The notes under the pieces were generated by a model, which saw only the letters and a program-made list of their open reading frames with translations, was not told where the DNA came from and made no database searches. A stretch of DNA of 64,000 nucleotides from an uncultured Microbacteriaceae bacterium (GTDB taxonomy: Bacteria > Actinomycetota > Actinomycetes > Actinomycetales > Microbacteriaceae): assembly GCA_947487835.1 (NCBI GenBank), contig CANKXX010000002.1:310001-374000 (forward strand). Direction: 5' to 3'. The position numbers and the translations under genes were made by a program. Below are positions 44,849 through 55,826 of this stretch, piece by piece (the first letter of the stretch is position 1; every line of letters begins with the position of its first letter).

Positions 44849-45942
44849 CCCTGCTCCTCGCGGGCGCGATCTCGCTGATCTTCACCCTGCTCACCACGCC
44901 GCTGTTCATCCGGCTGTTCCGCAGGCTCGAGTGGGGCCAGTTCATCCGCGACGACGGGCCGAAGGCGCACCACACCAAGCGCGGCACGCCGACCATGGGC
45001 GGCGTCGTCATCATCCTCGGCGCCGTGCTCGGCTACTTCGCGGGACACCTGCTGAACGCACCGGAGGAGATGACCCCCTCCGGGCTGCTCGTCATCTTCA
45101 TGATGGTGGGACTCGGGCTCGTCGGCTTCCTCGACGACTTCGCGAAGACGCGCAAGCAGCAGAGCCTTGGCCTCGGCGGCTGGCAGAAGATCGCCGGCCA
45201 GGTGATCGTCGCCGTGGTGTTCGCGCTGCTCGCGATCTCGATCACCGACCCGGAGACCGGCCTGACGCCCGCCTCCACCGCGATCTCGGTGATCCGCGAC
45301 ACCCCGCTCGACTTCGCCGTGCTCGGCCCGGTGCTGGGCACCGGTCTCTTCCTTCTCTGGATCGCGCTCATCGTGGCGAGCGCGTCGAACGGCGTGAACG
45401 TGGCGGACGGCCTCGACGGCCTCGCGGCCGGCTCGAGCATCCTGGCCATCGGCTCCTACGTCATCATCGGGTTCTGGCAGTTCAACCAGTCCTGCGCCTC
45501 CACCCAGCTCGCGGCCGACGTGGCCTACAAGTGCTACGAGGTGAGCAACCCGCTCGACCTCGCCGTCATCTCCGCGGCGATCGTCGGCTCGCTCATCGGC
45601 TTCCTCTGGTGGAACACCTCGCCCGCGCACCTGTTCATGGGCGACACCGGCTCCCTCGGCCTCGGCGGCGCCCTCGCCGCCCTGGCGGTGCTCAGCCGCA
45701 CCGAGCTGCTGCTCGTCTTCATCGGCGGCATCTTCGTGATCGTCGCCGGCTCCGTGATCGTGCAGCGCATCTACTTCAAGCTGACGCACGGCAAGCGGAT
45801 CTTCCTCATGAGCCCGCTGCACCACCACTTCGAGCTCAAGGGCTGGGCCGAGACGACCGTGGTCGTGCGCTTCTGGATCATCGCCGGGCTGCTCGTGGCC
45901 GCCGGCGTCGGCACCTTCTACCTCGAATGGATCACGCTCTGA
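44842..45942 (+). CDS. mraY: Phospho-MurNAc-pentapeptide translocase MraY
   Basis: 366 residues, about ten membrane helices. It makes lipid I on undecaprenyl phosphate. Catalytic and binding motifs: [37 protein letters not shown] (Asp pair), [30 protein letters not shown], and [18 protein letters not shown] at 44842 lies inside the end of murF. The last 16 bases overlap murD. Confidence 0.98.
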   Translation: MVALLLAGAISLIFTLLTTPLFIRLFRRLEWGQFIRDDGPKAHHTKRGTPTMGGVVIILGAVLGYFAGHLLNAPEEMTPSGLLVIFMMVGLGLVGFLDDFAKTRKQQSLGLGGWQKIAGQVIVAVVFALLAISITDPETGLTPASTAISVIRDTPLDFAVLGPVLGTGLFLLWIALIVASASNGVNVADGLDGLAAGSSILAIGSYVIIGFWQFNQSCASTQLAADVAYKCYEVSNPLDLAVISAAIVGSLIGFLWWNTSPAHLFMGDTGSLGLGGALAALAVLSRTELLLVFIGGIFVIVAGSVIVQRIYFKLTHGKRIFLMSPLHHHFELKGWAETTVVVRFWIIAGLLVAAGVGTFYLEWITL

Positions 45943-47423
45943 CCTCGCAGCTCGCCCACGATCCCATCGGCGCCCTCACCAGCTGGCACTCCCGCTGGGC
46001 GGGTCTTCGCGTCGCGGTGCTCGGCCTCGGCAAGACCGGGTTCGCGGTCGCCGACACGCTCGTCGACCTCGGCGCATCCGTGCTCGCCGTCACCGAGCGG
46101 GCGCCCGAGGCCCAGGCCAGGCTGCTCGCGGTGCTCGGCGTCCCGCTCGTGGAGCGGGCCGACCTGTCGACGGCGCCCGAGGAGCTCCTGGCGTTCGACG
46201 CCGAGCTCCTGATCGTGTCGCCCGGCTTCCCGCCGCACCACCCGCTGCTCGGCTGGGCCGCCGAGGCCGGCATCCCGGTGTGGGGCGACGTCGAGCTGGC
46301 CTGGCGCCTGCGCGACCGGCTGGGGACGCCGGCGGAGTGGATCACGGTCACGGGCACGAACGGCAAGACCACGACCGTGCAGCTGACCGAGCACCTCCTG
46401 CGCTCGGCGGGCGTCCGCGCCGTCGCGTGCGGCAACATCGGCGTTCCCGTGCTCGACGCCATCGTCGCCCCGGAGCGGTTCGACGTGCTCGTCGTCGAGC
46501 TGTCCAGCCACCAGCTGCACTACCTCTCGCACGCAATCTCACCCTTCTCGAGCGCCTGCCTCAACATCGCCGAGGACCACCTCGAGTGGCACGGCTCCGC
46601 CGACGCCTACGTCGCCGCCAAGGGCAACGTGTACGCGAACACGCGCGTCGCCTGCGTCTACAACCGCGCCGACCCGGTGACGGAGCGGCTCCTGGAGGAG
46701 GCCGAGGTGCAGGAGGGTGCTAGGGCCATCGGCTTCGGCCTCGGCGTGCCGGGGCAGAGCGACGTCGGCATCGTCGAGGGCATCCTCGTCGACCGCGCGT
46801 TCCTCGACGACCGGCGCAACAGCGCGCTCGAGATCACCACGGTCGACGAGCTGGCGGCCGCGGGCCTCGCCGCGCCGCACATCGTCGCCAACGTGCTCGC
46901 CGCGACCGCTCTTGCGCGGTCCTACGGGGTGGAGCCCGCCGCCATCCGCTCGGCCCTCACGACCTTCTCGCTCGACCACCACCGCATCGAGCGGGTAGCG
47001 CGGCACGCGGACGTCGACTGGGTGGACGACTCCAAGGCCACCAACCCGCACGCCGCCGACGCGTCCCTCCGCGCCTTCTCCTCCGTCGTGTGGGTCGTCG
47101 GCGGGCTGCTGAAGGGCGTCGACATCGATGACCTCGTGCGCGCCCACGTGCCCCGCCTGCGCGCCGCCGTCGTGATCGGCGCCGACCGCAGCGCCCTGCG
47201 CGAGGCATTCGCGCGACACGCGCCCGCACTGCCCGTCTTCGAGGTCGACGCGGGCGACACTGAAGGGGTAATGCCAGCCGTCGTGCACGTCGCGGCGGAA
47301 GCCGCGCGAGCGGGGGACACGGTCCTGCTGGCGCCCGCCGCGGCGTCGATGGACCAGTTCTCCGACTACTCCGACCGGGGTAGGCGCTTCCAGGCGGCGG
47401 TGCACGAGTTCTACGGGAGGTGA
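45927..47423 (+). CDS. murD: UDP-MurNAc-L-alanine--D-glutamate ligase MurD
   Basis: 498 residues. It adds D-Glu to the stem peptide. N-terminal Rossmann-like part ([22 protein letters not shown]), ATPase part ([50 protein letters not shown]), C-terminal [18 protein letters not shown] and [19 protein letters not shown] at 45927 overlaps mraY by 16 bases. An upstream non-translated frame has no better start. Confidence 0.97.
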   Translation: MDHALTSQLAHDPIGALTSWHSRWAGLRVAVLGLGKTGFAVADTLVDLGASVLAVTERAPEAQARLLAVLGVPLVERADLSTAPEELLAFDAELLIVSPGFPPHHPLLGWAAEAGIPVWGDVELAWRLRDRLGTPAEWITVTGTNGKTTTVQLTEHLLRSAGVRAVACGNIGVPVLDAIVAPERFDVLVVELSSHQLHYLSHAISPFSSACLNIAEDHLEWHGSADAYVAAKGNVYANTRVACVYNRADPVTERLLEEAEVQEGARAIGFGLGVPGQSDVGIVEGILVDRAFLDDRRNSALEITTVDELAAAGLAAPHIVANVLAATALARSYGVEPAAIRSALTTFSLDHHRIERVARHADVDWVDDSKATNPHAADASLRAFSSVVWVVGGLLKGVDIDDLVRAHVPRLRAAVVIGADRSALREAFARHAPALPVFEVDAGDTEGVMPAVVHVAAEAARAGDTVLLAPAAASMDQFSDYSDRGRRFQAAVHEFYGR

Positions 47424-47428
47424 CGCGG

Positions 47429-48811
47429 ATGGCGATGTCCACCCGAACCTCCGGCGTACCACGGTCACCGGCACGCCCGATCCCCGGCGCGCGCGGGCTC
47501 TCCGCGCGGGCCGCGGCCACGGCGGCGGGCGGCAGGGCGGCCACGATCTCGCTCGGCAGGTCCTTCGCGGTCGAGTCCGGCAACTACTTCCTGCTGCTCG
47601 GCACGACGCTCTTCCTGGTGATGTTCGGGCTCGTGATGGTGCTGTCGTCGTCGACGATCGACTCCTTCAACGAGAACCAGGGCTTCTTCGGCAGCTTCCT
47701 CCGCCAGGGCATGTACGCGGTGATCGGCGTGCCGCTCATGCTCGTGGTCGCCAGCGTGCCCTCCGAGTTCTGGAAGCGGCGGGCGTGGCTCATCATGGGC
47801 GTCGCGGCGGCGCTTCAGCTGCTCGTCGTGGCGACCCCGCTCGGCGTAGAGGTCTACGGCAACCGCAACTGGATCCAGCTCGGTCCGGTGACGGCCCAGC
47901 CGTCCGAGCTCGTCAAGGTCGGCCTCGTCATCTGGCTCGCCCTGATCCTCGCCCGCAAGCGTCACCTGCTCTCGTCCTGGCCGCACGTGCTGATCCCCGT
48001 CGTCCCCGTCGCGGGCGGCGCCATCGGTCTCGTGCTGCTCGGCTCCGACCTCGGAACCGTGATCATCCTCACGTCCATCGTGATCGGCGCCCTCTTCTTC
48101 GCCGGCGTGCGGGTGCGCATGCTCGCGATCATCATCGCGACCGTCGCCGCGGGCGCCATCCTGATGACGGTGATCAGCCCCAACCGCATGATCCGCGTGC
48201 TCGGCTTCCTGAACGGCACCACGGACTACGAGGGGTCCGGCTGGCAGTCGACCCACGGCCTCTACGCCCTCGCGGCGGGCGGCGTCTTCGGCGTCGGCCT
48301 GGGCAACTCGAAGGCCAAGTGGTCCTGGCTCCCCGCCGCCGACAACGACTACATCTTCGCGATCATCGGCGAGGAGCTCGGCCTCATCGGCGCGGTCGTG
48401 CTGCTCCTGCTGTTCGTCGTCATGGCGATCGCGTTCATCCGCATCATCCGCTCGACCAACGACCCGTTCTCGCGCGTCCTCGTCGGCTCGGTGATGGTGT
48501 GGATCATCGGCCAGGCCTTCGTGAACATCGCGGTCGTGCTCCAGCTGCTGCCGGTGCTCGGCGTGCCGCTGCCGCTCATGTCCTCGGGCGGCTCGGCGTT
48601 GATCACCACCCTCGTGGGCATCGGCGTCGTGCTGGGCATCGCCAAACGCCCGCCCGTGCTCGACGACCCGGGCTCTCCCGGTCCCGGGCGGCCGGGCCAG
48701 GCTGCTGCGCCGCGCGCGTCGACTGCACCGCGCGCGTCGACTGCACCGCGCGGGTCGGCTGCGCCGCGTACGGCCAGTGCGCGCCCGACCGCGAGGGGCC
48801 CCCGCCCGTGA
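47429..48811 (+). CDS. ftsW: Division septum glycosyltransferase FtsW (SEDS)
   Basis: 460 residues, about ten membrane helices. It polymerises lipid II with FtsI. Motifs: YGNRNWIQLGPVTAQPSELVKVGLVIWLA, VLLGSDLGTVIILTSI, HGLYALAAGGVFGVGLGNSKAKWSWLPAADNDYIFAIIGEELGL, LPLMSSGGSALI. ATG at 47429 is chosen with GGGAGG eight bases upstream; a GTG at 47420 overlaps murD. The C-terminal ~55 residues are Pro/Ala/Arg-rich with an 18-base coding repeat (RASTAP units, about 48712-48765). Confidence 0.97.
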   Translation: MAMSTRTSGVPRSPARPIPGARGLSARAAATAAGGRAATISLGRSFAVESGNYFLLLGTTLFLVMFGLVMVLSSSTIDSFNENQGFFGSFLRQGMYAVIGVPLMLVVASVPSEFWKRRAWLIMGVAAALQLLVVATPLGVEVYGNRNWIQLGPVTAQPSELVKVGLVIWLALILARKRHLLSSWPHVLIPVVPVAGGAIGLVLLGSDLGTVIILTSIVIGALFFAGVRVRMLAIIIATVAAGAILMTVISPNRMIRVLGFLNGTTDYEGSGWQSTHGLYALAAGGVFGVGLGNSKAKWSWLPAADNDYIFAIIGEELGLIGAVVLLLLFVVMAIAFIRIIRSTNDPFSRVLVGSVMVWIIGQAFVNIAVVLQLLPVLGVPLPLMSSGGSALITTLVGIGVVLGIAKRPPVLDDPGSPGPGRPGQAAAPRASTAPRASTAPRGSAAPRTASARPTARGPRP

Positions 48812-49911
48812 CGGTCTACCTGCTGGCCGGCGGCGGCACCGCGGGGCACGTGAATCCGCTGCTCGCCGTCGCGGACGCCCTGCGCGCCCGCGAGCCGGAG
48901 TCGACGGTGCTCGTGCTCGGTACCCGGGAGGGCCTCGAGGCGCGCCTCGTGCCCGAGCGGGGCTACGAGCTCCTCACCATCCGGCGGCTGCCGTTCCCGC
49001 GCCGCGTGAACCGCGACGCCGCGCTGTTCGCTCCGCGCTTCACGGGTGCCGTGTCGGCGATCCGCGCGATGATCCGGGAGCGGGGCGTCGACGCCGTCGC
49101 CGGCTTCGGCGGCTACGCCGCCGCGCCCGCCTACCTCGCCGCCCGGGCGTCGAACATCCCGCTCATGCTGCACGAGGCGAACGCCAAGCCCGGCCTCGCG
49201 AACAGGCTCGGCGCTCGCGTGACGCCGCACGTCGGCGTCGCTTTCCCCAACACCCCGCTGCCCGGCGCCACGCACGTCGGCATGCCCCTTCGGCGCGAGA
49301 TCACCGGCCTCGACCGCCAGGCGGCGCGTCCGGAGGCGCTCGAGTTCTTCGGCCTCACCCCCGACCGCCGCACCGTGCTCGTGACGGGCGGCTCCACCGG
49401 GGCGCGGCGACTCAACACGACGGTCGCCCGGAGCGCGGCCGCGATGGTCGAGGCGGGCCACCAGGTGCTGCACCTGGTCGGCGGCACCCAGGTGTTCGAG
49501 GCCCCCGAGCTGCCCCACTACACGATGCTGCGCTACTGCGACCGGATGGACCTCGTGTTCGCCGCGGCGGACGTCGCGGTGTCCCGCGCGGGCGCGGCGA
49601 CCCTGAGCGAGCTCACCGCCCTCGGCCTGCCCGCGGTCTACATTCCGTACCCGGTGGGCAACGGCGAGCAGCGCTTCAACGCGGAGACCGTGCTCGCGGC
49701 CGGTGGCGGCGTGCTCGTGGAGGACGCCGCGTTCACGCCCGAGTGGGTCACCGCCGAGCTGCTTCCGCTCCTCGCCGACCAGTCCCGCCTGCGCGCGATG
49801 GGCGAGGCCGCCGCATCCGTCGGCCGCACGGACGGCGACGAGCGCATGGCCGACCTCATCCAGCGGGGCCTCGAGACGCGGGCTCCGCGATCGCGCAGGA
49901 CACGCGCGTAA
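48808..49911 (+). CDS. murG: Lipid II-forming GlcNAc transferase MurG
   Basis: 367 residues. It adds GlcNAc to lipid I on the inner face of the membrane. Family motifs: YLLAGGGTAGHVNPLLAVADAL (G-loop 1), GFGGYAAAPAYLAA (G-loop 2), HEANAKPGLANRLG, VTGGSTGARRLN (G-loop 3), and AVSRAGAATLSELTALGLPAVYIPYP...NGEQRFNAE. GTG at 48808 overlaps the ftsW stop (GTGA). A 72-bp gap precedes murC. Confidence 0.97.
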   Translation: MTVYLLAGGGTAGHVNPLLAVADALRAREPESTVLVLGTREGLEARLVPERGYELLTIRRLPFPRRVNRDAALFAPRFTGAVSAIRAMIRERGVDAVAGFGGYAAAPAYLAARASNIPLMLHEANAKPGLANRLGARVTPHVGVAFPNTPLPGATHVGMPLRREITGLDRQAARPEALEFFGLTPDRRTVLVTGGSTGARRLNTTVARSAAAMVEAGHQVLHLVGGTQVFEAPELPHYTMLRYCDRMDLVFAAADVAVSRAGAATLSELTALGLPAVYIPYPVGNGEQRFNAETVLAAGGGVLVEDAAFTPEWVTAELLPLLADQSRLRAMGEAAASVGRTDGDERMADLIQRGLETRAPRSRRTRA

Positions 49912-49983
49912 GGTATTCCCCCGGACGACGGACCGAGGCAGCCCCAGCAGACCCGCTGTCGCCCAGGCGGCAGCAGCCAGAAA

Positions 49984-51399
49984 GTGAGCACCACCGTGAT
50001 CAAGCCCGACCTCTCCGCCCCGATCCCCGAGACGCTCGGCAGGCTGCACTTCGTGGGCATCGGCGGCTCCGGCATGAGCGGCATCGCCCGCATGTTCCTC
50101 GCCGCGGGCCACACCGTCACCGGCTCGGACCTCCGCGAGACGGCCGCCGTCGAGGCCCTCCGCGAGGCGGGCGCCACCGTGCACATCGGTCATGACGCCG
50201 CCCACGTGGGCGACGCGGACACGCTCGTCGTCACGGGCGCGCTGTGGCAGGAGAACCCGGAGTACCAGTACGCGCTCGCGCACGGCCTCCCCGTGCTGCA
50301 CCGCTCGCAGGCCCTCGCCTGGCTCATCTCCGACCGCCGCCTCGTCGCCGTCGCGGGCGCGCACGGCAAGACGACCTCGACGGGCATGATCGTGACCGCC
50401 CTGCTCGCGCTCGGCGAGTCGCCCAGCTTCGTGAACGGCGGGGTCATCGCCGGCCTCGGCGTGAGCTCCTCCGCGGGCGACGACGCGCTGTTCGTGGTCG
50501 AGGCCGACGAGTCCGACGGCTCGTTCCTGCTCTACGACACCGCCGTCGCTCTGATCACGAACGTCGACGCCGACCACCTCGACCACTACGGCACGCACGA
50601 GGCCTTCGACGCCGCGTTCGTATCGTTCGCGGACAGCGCCAGCGAGCTCGTCGTCATCTCGAGCGACGACGCGGGCGCCCGCCGGGTGACCGCGGCCATG
50701 AAGCACCCGAACGTCGTGACGTTCGGCGAGGACCCCGACGCCACGGTGCGGCTCGCCTCCGTGGACACGGCCGGTCCGGTCTCCTTCACCCTCTCCTACC
50801 GCGGCTCCGACTACGCCGCCCGGCTGCGCGTGCCGGGCAAGCACAACGCCCTCAACGCGGCGGGCGCGTTCGCCGTGCTCGTCGGCATGGGTTTCGACCC
50901 GCAGGCGACGATCGACGCCATCGCGACCTTCGGCGGCACGGAGCGCCGCTTCGAGTTGCACGGCACCGTGCGCGGCGTGAGCGTGTACGACGACTATGCG
51001 CACCACCCGACCGAGGTCGCCGCCGCGCTCAGCGCCGCCCGCACCGTGGTGGGGGAGGGGCGCATCATCGCCGTGCACCAGCCGCACCTCTACAGCCGCA
51101 CGCGGCTGATGGCGGGCGACTTCGCCGCGACGTACGAGGCCCTCGCCGACGAGACCATCGTCCTCGACGTCTACGGCGCCCGCGAGGACCCCGAGCCCGG
51201 GGTGACCGGCGCCCTTGTCGCGGACCGGTTCCAGGACCGGGACCGCGTCGCCTACCTCCCCGACTGGCAGCAGGCCGCGGACTACGCCGCGTCCATCGCC
51301 CGGGAGGGGGACTTCGTCATCACCCTCAGCTGCGGCGACGTCTACCGCATCATCCCCCAGATCCTCGAGGCGCTCGACACCTCGGACACGGCGGTATGA
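49984..51399 (+). CDS. murC: UDP-MurNAc--first amino acid ligase MurC
   Basis: 471 residues. It attaches the first stem residue, usually L-Ala; Microbacteriaceae with B-type peptidoglycan use Gly, which cannot be decided here. Motifs: [83 protein letters not shown]-like [16 protein letters not shown] at 49984 has a weak AGAAAG site; another GTG lies 12 bases on. Its stop overlaps the ftsQ ATG. Confidence 0.96.
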   Translation: MSTTVIKPDLSAPIPETLGRLHFVGIGGSGMSGIARMFLAAGHTVTGSDLRETAAVEALREAGATVHIGHDAAHVGDADTLVVTGALWQENPEYQYALAHGLPVLHRSQALAWLISDRRLVAVAGAHGKTTSTGMIVTALLALGESPSFVNGGVIAGLGVSSSAGDDALFVVEADESDGSFLLYDTAVALITNVDADHLDHYGTHEAFDAAFVSFADSASELVVISSDDAGARRVTAAMKHPNVVTFGEDPDATVRLASVDTAGPVSFTLSYRGSDYAARLRVPGKHNALNAAGAFAVLVGMGFDPQATIDAIATFGGTERRFELHGTVRGVSVYDDYAHHPTEVAAALSAARTVVGEGRIIAVHQPHLYSRTRLMAGDFAATYEALADETIVLDVYGAREDPEPGVTGALVADRFQDRDRVAYLPDWQQAADYAASIAREGDFVITLSCGDVYRIIPQILEALDTSDTAV

Positions 51400-52661
51400 A
51401 GCGGCCCCAGGGCTTCGATCCGGGTCGCCACGAGGAGGAGACTTCGGCGTCCGCGGGGAACCGCGGCTCCACGCCCACCGGCCGCGCCCCGAAGGCGGGG
51501 ACGGCTAAGAAGGGCGCGCCCGGAGCAGGAACCCCCGGAGCGGGAGGGTCCGGAGCGGGAAAATCCGGCGCAGGATCGTCAGCAGGGCGCGGGGCAGCGA
51601 CCGGAGGGGGAGCGACCGGAGGGGGAGCGGCCGGACGCCGCCGCCCCACCGCGCCGGCCTCGCCGGGAACGCCGACCGACGACACGTCGAAGACCTCCCC
51701 GACCCCCGCGGCGCAGCCCAGGGTCACGCCCTTCCCCGGTTCGACCCGCTCCCGCGACGGTGGATCGGGAGGTGGCGCCGCCGGTGCGGCCGCGGGCGCG
51801 GCGGCCCGGTCCGCCGAGGCGGTCGCAGCCCTCGCCCGGCGGGCGCGGGCCACGCGAGCCGACTCCGCCGGCGCACGCGCCGCGGGCGCGGAGGCCGAGG
51901 CGCGCCGTGAGCTGCGGCGGGCCAGCCGGGAGCGCAAGCGGTTCGAGCGCGACGAGGTCAAGCGGTTCACCCGGCGAACCCGCCGTCGGAAGGCCGGCTG
52001 GATCACGGCCGCCGCCGTGGTCGCGGCGATGGGCGGGCTGCTGGCATTCGCGGTGTACTCGCCGCTCCTCGCGCTGCGGACGGTGCAGATCGAGGGCGCA
52101 TCCCGCATCCCGCCGGACACGCTCGTGCAGGCGCTCGACGACCAGGTGGGCACTCCGCTTCCCCTCCTCGACCTCGGCGAGGTGAAGGACAGGCTGGCGG
52201 CCTTCCCGCTCATCCAGAGCTACTCGACGGAGAGCCGGCCGCCGGACACGCTCGTCGTGCGCGTGGTCGAGCGCACGCCCATCGCGTCCGTGCGCGCATC
52301 GGGCGGCGGCTTCCAGCTCGTCGACCCGGCGGGCGTGGTCGTGGAGCGCGCCGATGCCCGGCCCGAGGGCTTCCCGGTCATCGACGTCGGCGAGGTGGGT
52401 GTCGCGAACGCGCGCTTCGACGCTGCCGCTCAGGTGCTGGTCGCGCTGCCCGCGGACTTCCTCGCGCAGGTGGACGTGGTGAACGCCACGACGAAGGACG
52501 ACGTGAGCCTCGTGCTCACGGACGGCAAGCGCGTCGTCTGGGGCAGCGCAGACGAGTCCGACCTGAAGGCCGCGCGCCTCCCCGCCCTGATCAGAGCCAC
52601 CGCCGACCGCGACGTCGCCGAGTACGACGTGTCCTCCCCGGACAACCTCGTCGTCCGCTGA
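51396..52661 (+). CDS. ftsQ: Cell division protein FtsQ with long disordered N-terminus
   Basis: 421 residues. The first ~190 are low-complexity (Gly/Ala/Pro/Ser, then Arg/Ala/Glu), with a 15-bp coding repeat near 51600-51635. Then come a basic stretch ([12 protein letters not shown]), one membrane helix (about 197-222), a POTRA domain ([37 protein letters not shown]) and the FtsQ beta-domain ([32 protein letters not shown]). It bridges cytoplasmic and periplasmic divisome parts with FtsL/FtsB. The N-terminal length is unusual. ATG overlaps murC. Confidence 0.93.
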   Translation: MKRPQGFDPGRHEEETSASAGNRGSTPTGRAPKAGTAKKGAPGAGTPGAGGSGAGKSGAGSSAGRGAATGGGATGGGAAGRRRPTAPASPGTPTDDTSKTSPTPAAQPRVTPFPGSTRSRDGGSGGGAAGAAAGAAARSAEAVAALARRARATRADSAGARAAGAEAEARRELRRASRERKRFERDEVKRFTRRTRRRKAGWITAAAVVAAMGGLLAFAVYSPLLALRTVQIEGASRIPPDTLVQALDDQVGTPLPLLDLGEVKDRLAAFPLIQSYSTESRPPDTLVVRVVERTPIASVRASGGGFQLVDPAGVVVERADARPEGFPVIDVGEVGVANARFDAAAQVLVALPADFLAQVDVVNATTKDDVSLVLTDGKRVVWGSADESDLKAARLPALIRATADRDVAEYDVSSPDNLVVR

Positions 52662-52734
52662 CCCCTACCGCCTGACCCCGCGTCGACGCCTGTTGCCGCC
52701 CCCGCCTGCCGCGCATCCCGACCCTTCTCCTGAT

Positions 52735-52825
52735 CGCAATTCAGGCCGGAATCGCGACACGCCGCATCCGGGCATCCCGGAACACGGCGTGTCGCAACTG
52801 AGCCTGAATTCGGAACCTCGCGCCG
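52735..52825. repeat. Inverted-repeat element between ftsQ and ftsZ (copy 2 of a two-copy element)
   Basis: Inner arms GCGACACGCCG (about 52754-52764) and CGGCGTGTCGC (about 52785-52795) are a perfect 11-bp inverted pair. Outer arms AATTCAGGC and GCCTGAATT are a perfect 9-bp pair. The same words (GCAATTCAGG, GCGACACGCCG, GAGCCTGAAT followed by GAACC) occur in the 19.2-19.4 kb region after csrA. This looks like a mobile or imprinted intergenic element; no ORF is inside. Confidence 0.65.
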
Positions 52826-53058
52826 GGGGGAGGGACCGCGGAGAGACCGAGTATGCGGCTACACACCGGTCGAGGGCGACGGATGCGGACGGCGCCGGAT
52901 GGCACGCGACACGCCCGGGAGTTTTTTCTCTCGCGACACGCGGTCGCGCTTCCCGGTGTGTCCGTCCCCGCCGCTTACCTTCGGAGTCAGGAAATGCATA
53001 CTGAGTAAAACTTTAGACCTCAACTACAGGTTTAGGGTTCCAGCGGAGGCCGGTCATC
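52826..53058 (+). promoter_or_regulatory. ftsZ upstream regulatory region
   Basis: About 230 bases without a gene. A short T-run (GTTTTTTCTC near 52920) and a CGCGAC/GTCGCG hairpin come first, then an A/T-richer stretch unusual for this genome, with AAAACTTTAGACC and CAGGTTTAGGGTTCC. TAGGGT (53033-53038) is a candidate -10. The GGAGG ribosome site is at about 53044. A separate ftsZ promoter here is likely but not exactly placed. Confidence 0.45.
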
Positions 53059-54222
53059 ATGTCAAGTAACAACAACTATCTCGCCGTGATCAAGGTGGTC
53101 GGTATCGGTGGCGGCGGCGTCAACGCCGTCAACCGGATGATCGAGCTCGGTCTTCGCGGAGTCGAGTTCATCGCCATCAACACGGACGCCCAGGCGCTCC
53201 TGATGAGCGACGCGGACGTCAAGCTCGACGTCGGTCGCGAGATCACCCGCGGCCTCGGTGCCGGCGCCGACCCCGAGGTGGGTCGCCGCGCAGCCGAGGA
53301 CCACGCCGAGGAGATCGAGGAGGCGCTCGCCGGCGCCGACATGGTCTTCGTCACCGCCGGTGAGGGTGGTGGCACCGGAACCGGTGGCGCCCCCGTCGTC
53401 GCGCGCATCGCGAAGTCCATCGGCGCCCTCACCATCGGTGTGGTCACCAAGCCCTTCAGCTTCGAGGGCAAGCGCCGCCAGGCCCAGGCCGACATCGGCG
53501 TCGCGACGCTCAAGAACGAGGTCGACACCCTCATCGTCGTGCCGAACGACCGCCTGCTGGAGATCAGCGACCGCGGCATCAGCATGCTCGAGGCGTTTGC
53601 GACCGCCGACCAGGTGCTGCTCGCCGGTGTCCAGGGCATCACCGACCTGATCACGACCCCGGGTCTCATCAACCTCGACTTCGCCGACGTGAAGTCGGTC
53701 ATGCAGGGCGCGGGCTCGGCCCTCATGGGCATCGGCTCCTCGCGCGGCGCGGACCGGTCCATCAAGGCCGCCGAGCTCGCCGTCGCGTCGCCGCTGCTCG
53801 AGGCGAGCATCGAGGGTGCGCACGGCGTGCTGCTGTCCATCCAGGGTGGCTCGAACCTCGGCATCTTCGAGATCAACGACGCCGCCAAGCTCGTGCAGGA
53901 GGCCGTGCACCCCGAGGCCAACATCATCTTCGGTGCCGTCATCGACGACACCCTGGGTGACGAGGTCCGCGTCACGGTCATCGCCGCCGGCTTCGACGGA
54001 GGCGAGCCCAGCGTCAAGGTCGCGGAGGGGCGTCGGTCCAACTTCGCACCCGCCGCACCCGCCCCCGCACCGGTGCCCGTCGCCGTGGCGGCGAGCGGTG
54101 CGCGCGAGTCCGTGCCGACCTGGTCCACCAGCGAGGCGCCCACGATCCCCGCGCGCTCCAACATCGCGCCGGCGTTCGAGGACAAGGACGACGACCTGGA
54201 CATCCCCGACTTCCTCAAGTGA
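53059..54222 (+). CDS. ftsZ: Cell division GTPase FtsZ
   Basis: 387 residues. It polymerises into the Z-ring. Motifs: [17 protein letters not shown], the tubulin signature [38 protein letters not shown], synergy loop [45 protein letters not shown] Pro/Ala linker leads to the C-terminal peptide [11 protein letters not shown], the contact for SepF and other partners. The last four bases overlap yggS. Confidence 0.99.
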   Translation: MSSNNNYLAVIKVVGIGGGGVNAVNRMIELGLRGVEFIAINTDAQALLMSDADVKLDVGREITRGLGAGADPEVGRRAAEDHAEEIEEALAGADMVFVTAGEGGGTGTGGAPVVARIAKSIGALTIGVVTKPFSFEGKRRQAQADIGVATLKNEVDTLIVVPNDRLLEISDRGISMLEAFATADQVLLAGVQGITDLITTPGLINLDFADVKSVMQGAGSALMGIGSSRGADRSIKAAELAVASPLLEASIEGAHGVLLSIQGGSNLGIFEINDAAKLVQEAVHPEANIIFGAVIDDTLGDEVRVTVIAAGFDGGEPSVKVAEGRRSNFAPAAPAPAPVPVAVAASGARESVPTWSTSEAPTIPARSNIAPAFEDKDDDLDIPDFLK

Positions 54223-54923
54223 GTCCGGATCCCGGCCTCGCGCACCGCGTCACCGCGGTGCGCGAGGCGGTCCAGTCGGCGGCCCGTGAGGCCGGGCGCG
54301 ACCCGGCCAAACTGGTCACGATCGTCGTCACCAAGTTCCATCCCGCGTCGCTCGTCCGCGAGCTCGCGGGGCTCGGGATGCGCGACATGGGCGAGAGCAG
54401 GCACCAGGAGGCGCGCGAGAAGGCCGCCGAGCTGGCGGACCTCTCGCTCACCTGGCACTTCGTGGGGCAGCTGCAGGGCAAGAAGGCCCGGCAGGTGCAG
54501 CGCTACGCCCGCGTCCTCCACTCGGTGGACCGGGACTCCCTGCTCGACGCGCTCGCTCTCCCGGGGGGCGCCGAGCCCGACCCCGGCCGAGGGGAGACGG
54601 ACATCTTCCTGCAGGTCGACCTCACCGACGATCCCGCCCGCGGCGGGGTCGCACCGGACGGTCTCGAGTCGCTCGCCGAGCGCGCCGAGGCCGCGTCGGG
54701 CATCCGCCTGGCGGGCGTCATGACGGTCGCTCCGCGCGAGGGCGACCCCCGCCGCGCGTTCGCCACGCTGCGCGAGCTCTCCGAGCGCGTGCAGCGCATC
54801 GCGCCCGGCGCGACGTCCATCTCGGCCGGTATGTCGGGCGATTTCCGCGAGGCGATCCTCGAGGGAGCGACACACCTACGTATCGGCACCGCAATCACGG
54901 GTAATCGTCCAGACCCCCGTTAA
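54219..54923 (+). CDS. PLP homeostasis protein (YggS/PROSC family)
   Basis: 234 residues. It is a single-domain alanine racemase fold III-type protein that binds pyridoxal phosphate through the Lys in [18 protein letters not shown]. Other family parts: [17 protein letters not shown] (GENRVQE variant), [68 protein letters not shown] at 54219 overlaps ftsZ (GTGA). Its place between ftsZ and sepF is conserved in Gram-positives. Confidence 0.96.
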   Translation: MSPDPGLAHRVTAVREAVQSAAREAGRDPAKLVTIVVTKFHPASLVRELAGLGMRDMGESRHQEAREKAAELADLSLTWHFVGQLQGKKARQVQRYARVLHSVDRDSLLDALALPGGAEPDPGRGETDIFLQVDLTDDPARGGVAPDGLESLAERAEAASGIRLAGVMTVAPREGDPRRAFATLRELSERVQRIAPGATSISAGMSGDFREAILEGATHLRIGTAITGNRPDPR

Positions 54924-54957
54924 TCTTTGACACAGCGATCCACTCCCGGAGGTAAGA

Positions 54958-55458
54958 ATGGCCAACCCGCTCCGCAAGACCATGGTGTACCTCGGTCTCG
55001 CAGATGAAGAGCTCGAGTACGAGACCCCGCAGAACCAGCCGCAGCCGCAGAGCCAGCCGCAGCAGGCCCCTGTGGCCGCCGTTCCCCACCCCGCTCCGAC
55101 GCAGCCCAAGCGTGCGTCGGTCGTGACCCCCCTGCACAAGCCCTCGACCACGAACAGGAATGCGGCGCCGGCTGACATGAACGAGATCCTCACCGTCCAC
55201 CCCAAGGCCTACAAGGACGCCCAGGTCATCGCCGAGCACTTCCGCGATGGCGTTCCGGTGATCATCAACCTCACCCAGATGACGGAGCAGGACGCGCGCC
55301 GCCTCATCGACTTCGCCAGCGGCCTCTCGCAGGGCCTCTACGGCAAGATCGAGCGGGTCACCAACAAGGTCTTCCTGCTGTCCCCGGCCCACGTCGTCGT
55401 CTCCGGCGACCAGTCGGCCGCCGAGGCGGACATCGAAGCCTCGTTCTTCGCGTCCTGA
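54958..55458 (+). CDS. sepF: Cell division protein SepF
   Basis: 166 residues. It anchors FtsZ filaments to the membrane. The N-terminal amphipathic helix ([22 protein letters not shown]) is followed by a Gln/Pro-rich linker and the SepF core ([71 protein letters not shown]). ATG at 54958 with the ideal GGAGG site. A TTGACA at 54927-54932 may belong to its own promoter, but no matching -10 is clear. Confidence 0.97.
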   Translation: MANPLRKTMVYLGLADEELEYETPQNQPQPQSQPQQAPVAAVPHPAPTQPKRASVVTPLHKPSTTNRNAAPADMNEILTVHPKAYKDAQVIAEHFRDGVPVIINLTQMTEQDARRLIDFASGLSQGLYGKIERVTNKVFLLSPAHVVVSGDQSAAEADIEASFFAS

Positions 55459-55517
55459 GTCTCCCGGGTCAGAGTCCTTCAGGTCCGAAAGTGGGGAGGC
55501 GCCCAGCGGCGCCTTGC

Positions 55518-55523
55518 CATAAT
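55518..55523 (+). promoter_or_regulatory. Candidate -10 for leaderless yggT transcript
   Basis: CATAAT, six bases, then GTG at 55530. The hexamer is close to TATAAT and the spacing equals that before csrA, the PASTA kinase and the prenyl synthase. No ribosome site is visible in the six bases. Confidence 0.5.
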
Positions 55524-55529
55524 TGACCC

Positions 55530-55826
55530 GTGACCATCATTTCCCTGATCGGCCTCGTCCTGAGGATCGCGTTGTTCCTGTTCATCCTCGCGATGTGGGG
55601 GCGCTTCGTGCTCGACCTCGTGCAGGCCTTCTCGCGCGAGTGGCGTCCGCGGGGCCTCGTGCTCCTGCTTGCCGAGGCCTCGTACACGGTCACCGATCCG
55701 CCCATCAAGTTCGTCCGGCGCATCCTTCCTCCGCTGCGCCTCGGCCCGGTCGCCCTCGACTTCGGCTGGATGATCGTGATGCTCGGCGCGATCATCGTCT
55801 ACAACATCGCCGGAAGCCTCCGCTGA
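55530..55826 (+). CDS. YggT-family membrane protein
   Basis: 98 residues with two membrane helices (LIGLVLRIALFLFILAMWGRFVLDLVQAF and LDFGWMIVMLGAIIVYNIAGSL) and the linking motif LVLLLAEASYTVTDPPIKFVRRILPPLRLG typical of YggT. It lies between sepF and divIVA as in most actinobacteria. The role is unclear; osmotic or division-related membrane function is suggested. Its stop codon is inside the first arm unit of a three-arm hairpin repeat. Confidence 0.93.
   Translation: MTIISLIGLVLRIALFLFILAMWGRFVLDLVQAFSREWRPRGLVLLLAEASYTVTDPPIKFVRRILPPLRLGPVALDFGWMIVMLGAIIVYNIAGSLR

Noticed and set aside
41863-45828. About 1300-codon open frame opposite murE-murF-mraY
   Set aside because: It crosses three certain genes in antisense and has the biased composition of a frame shadow.
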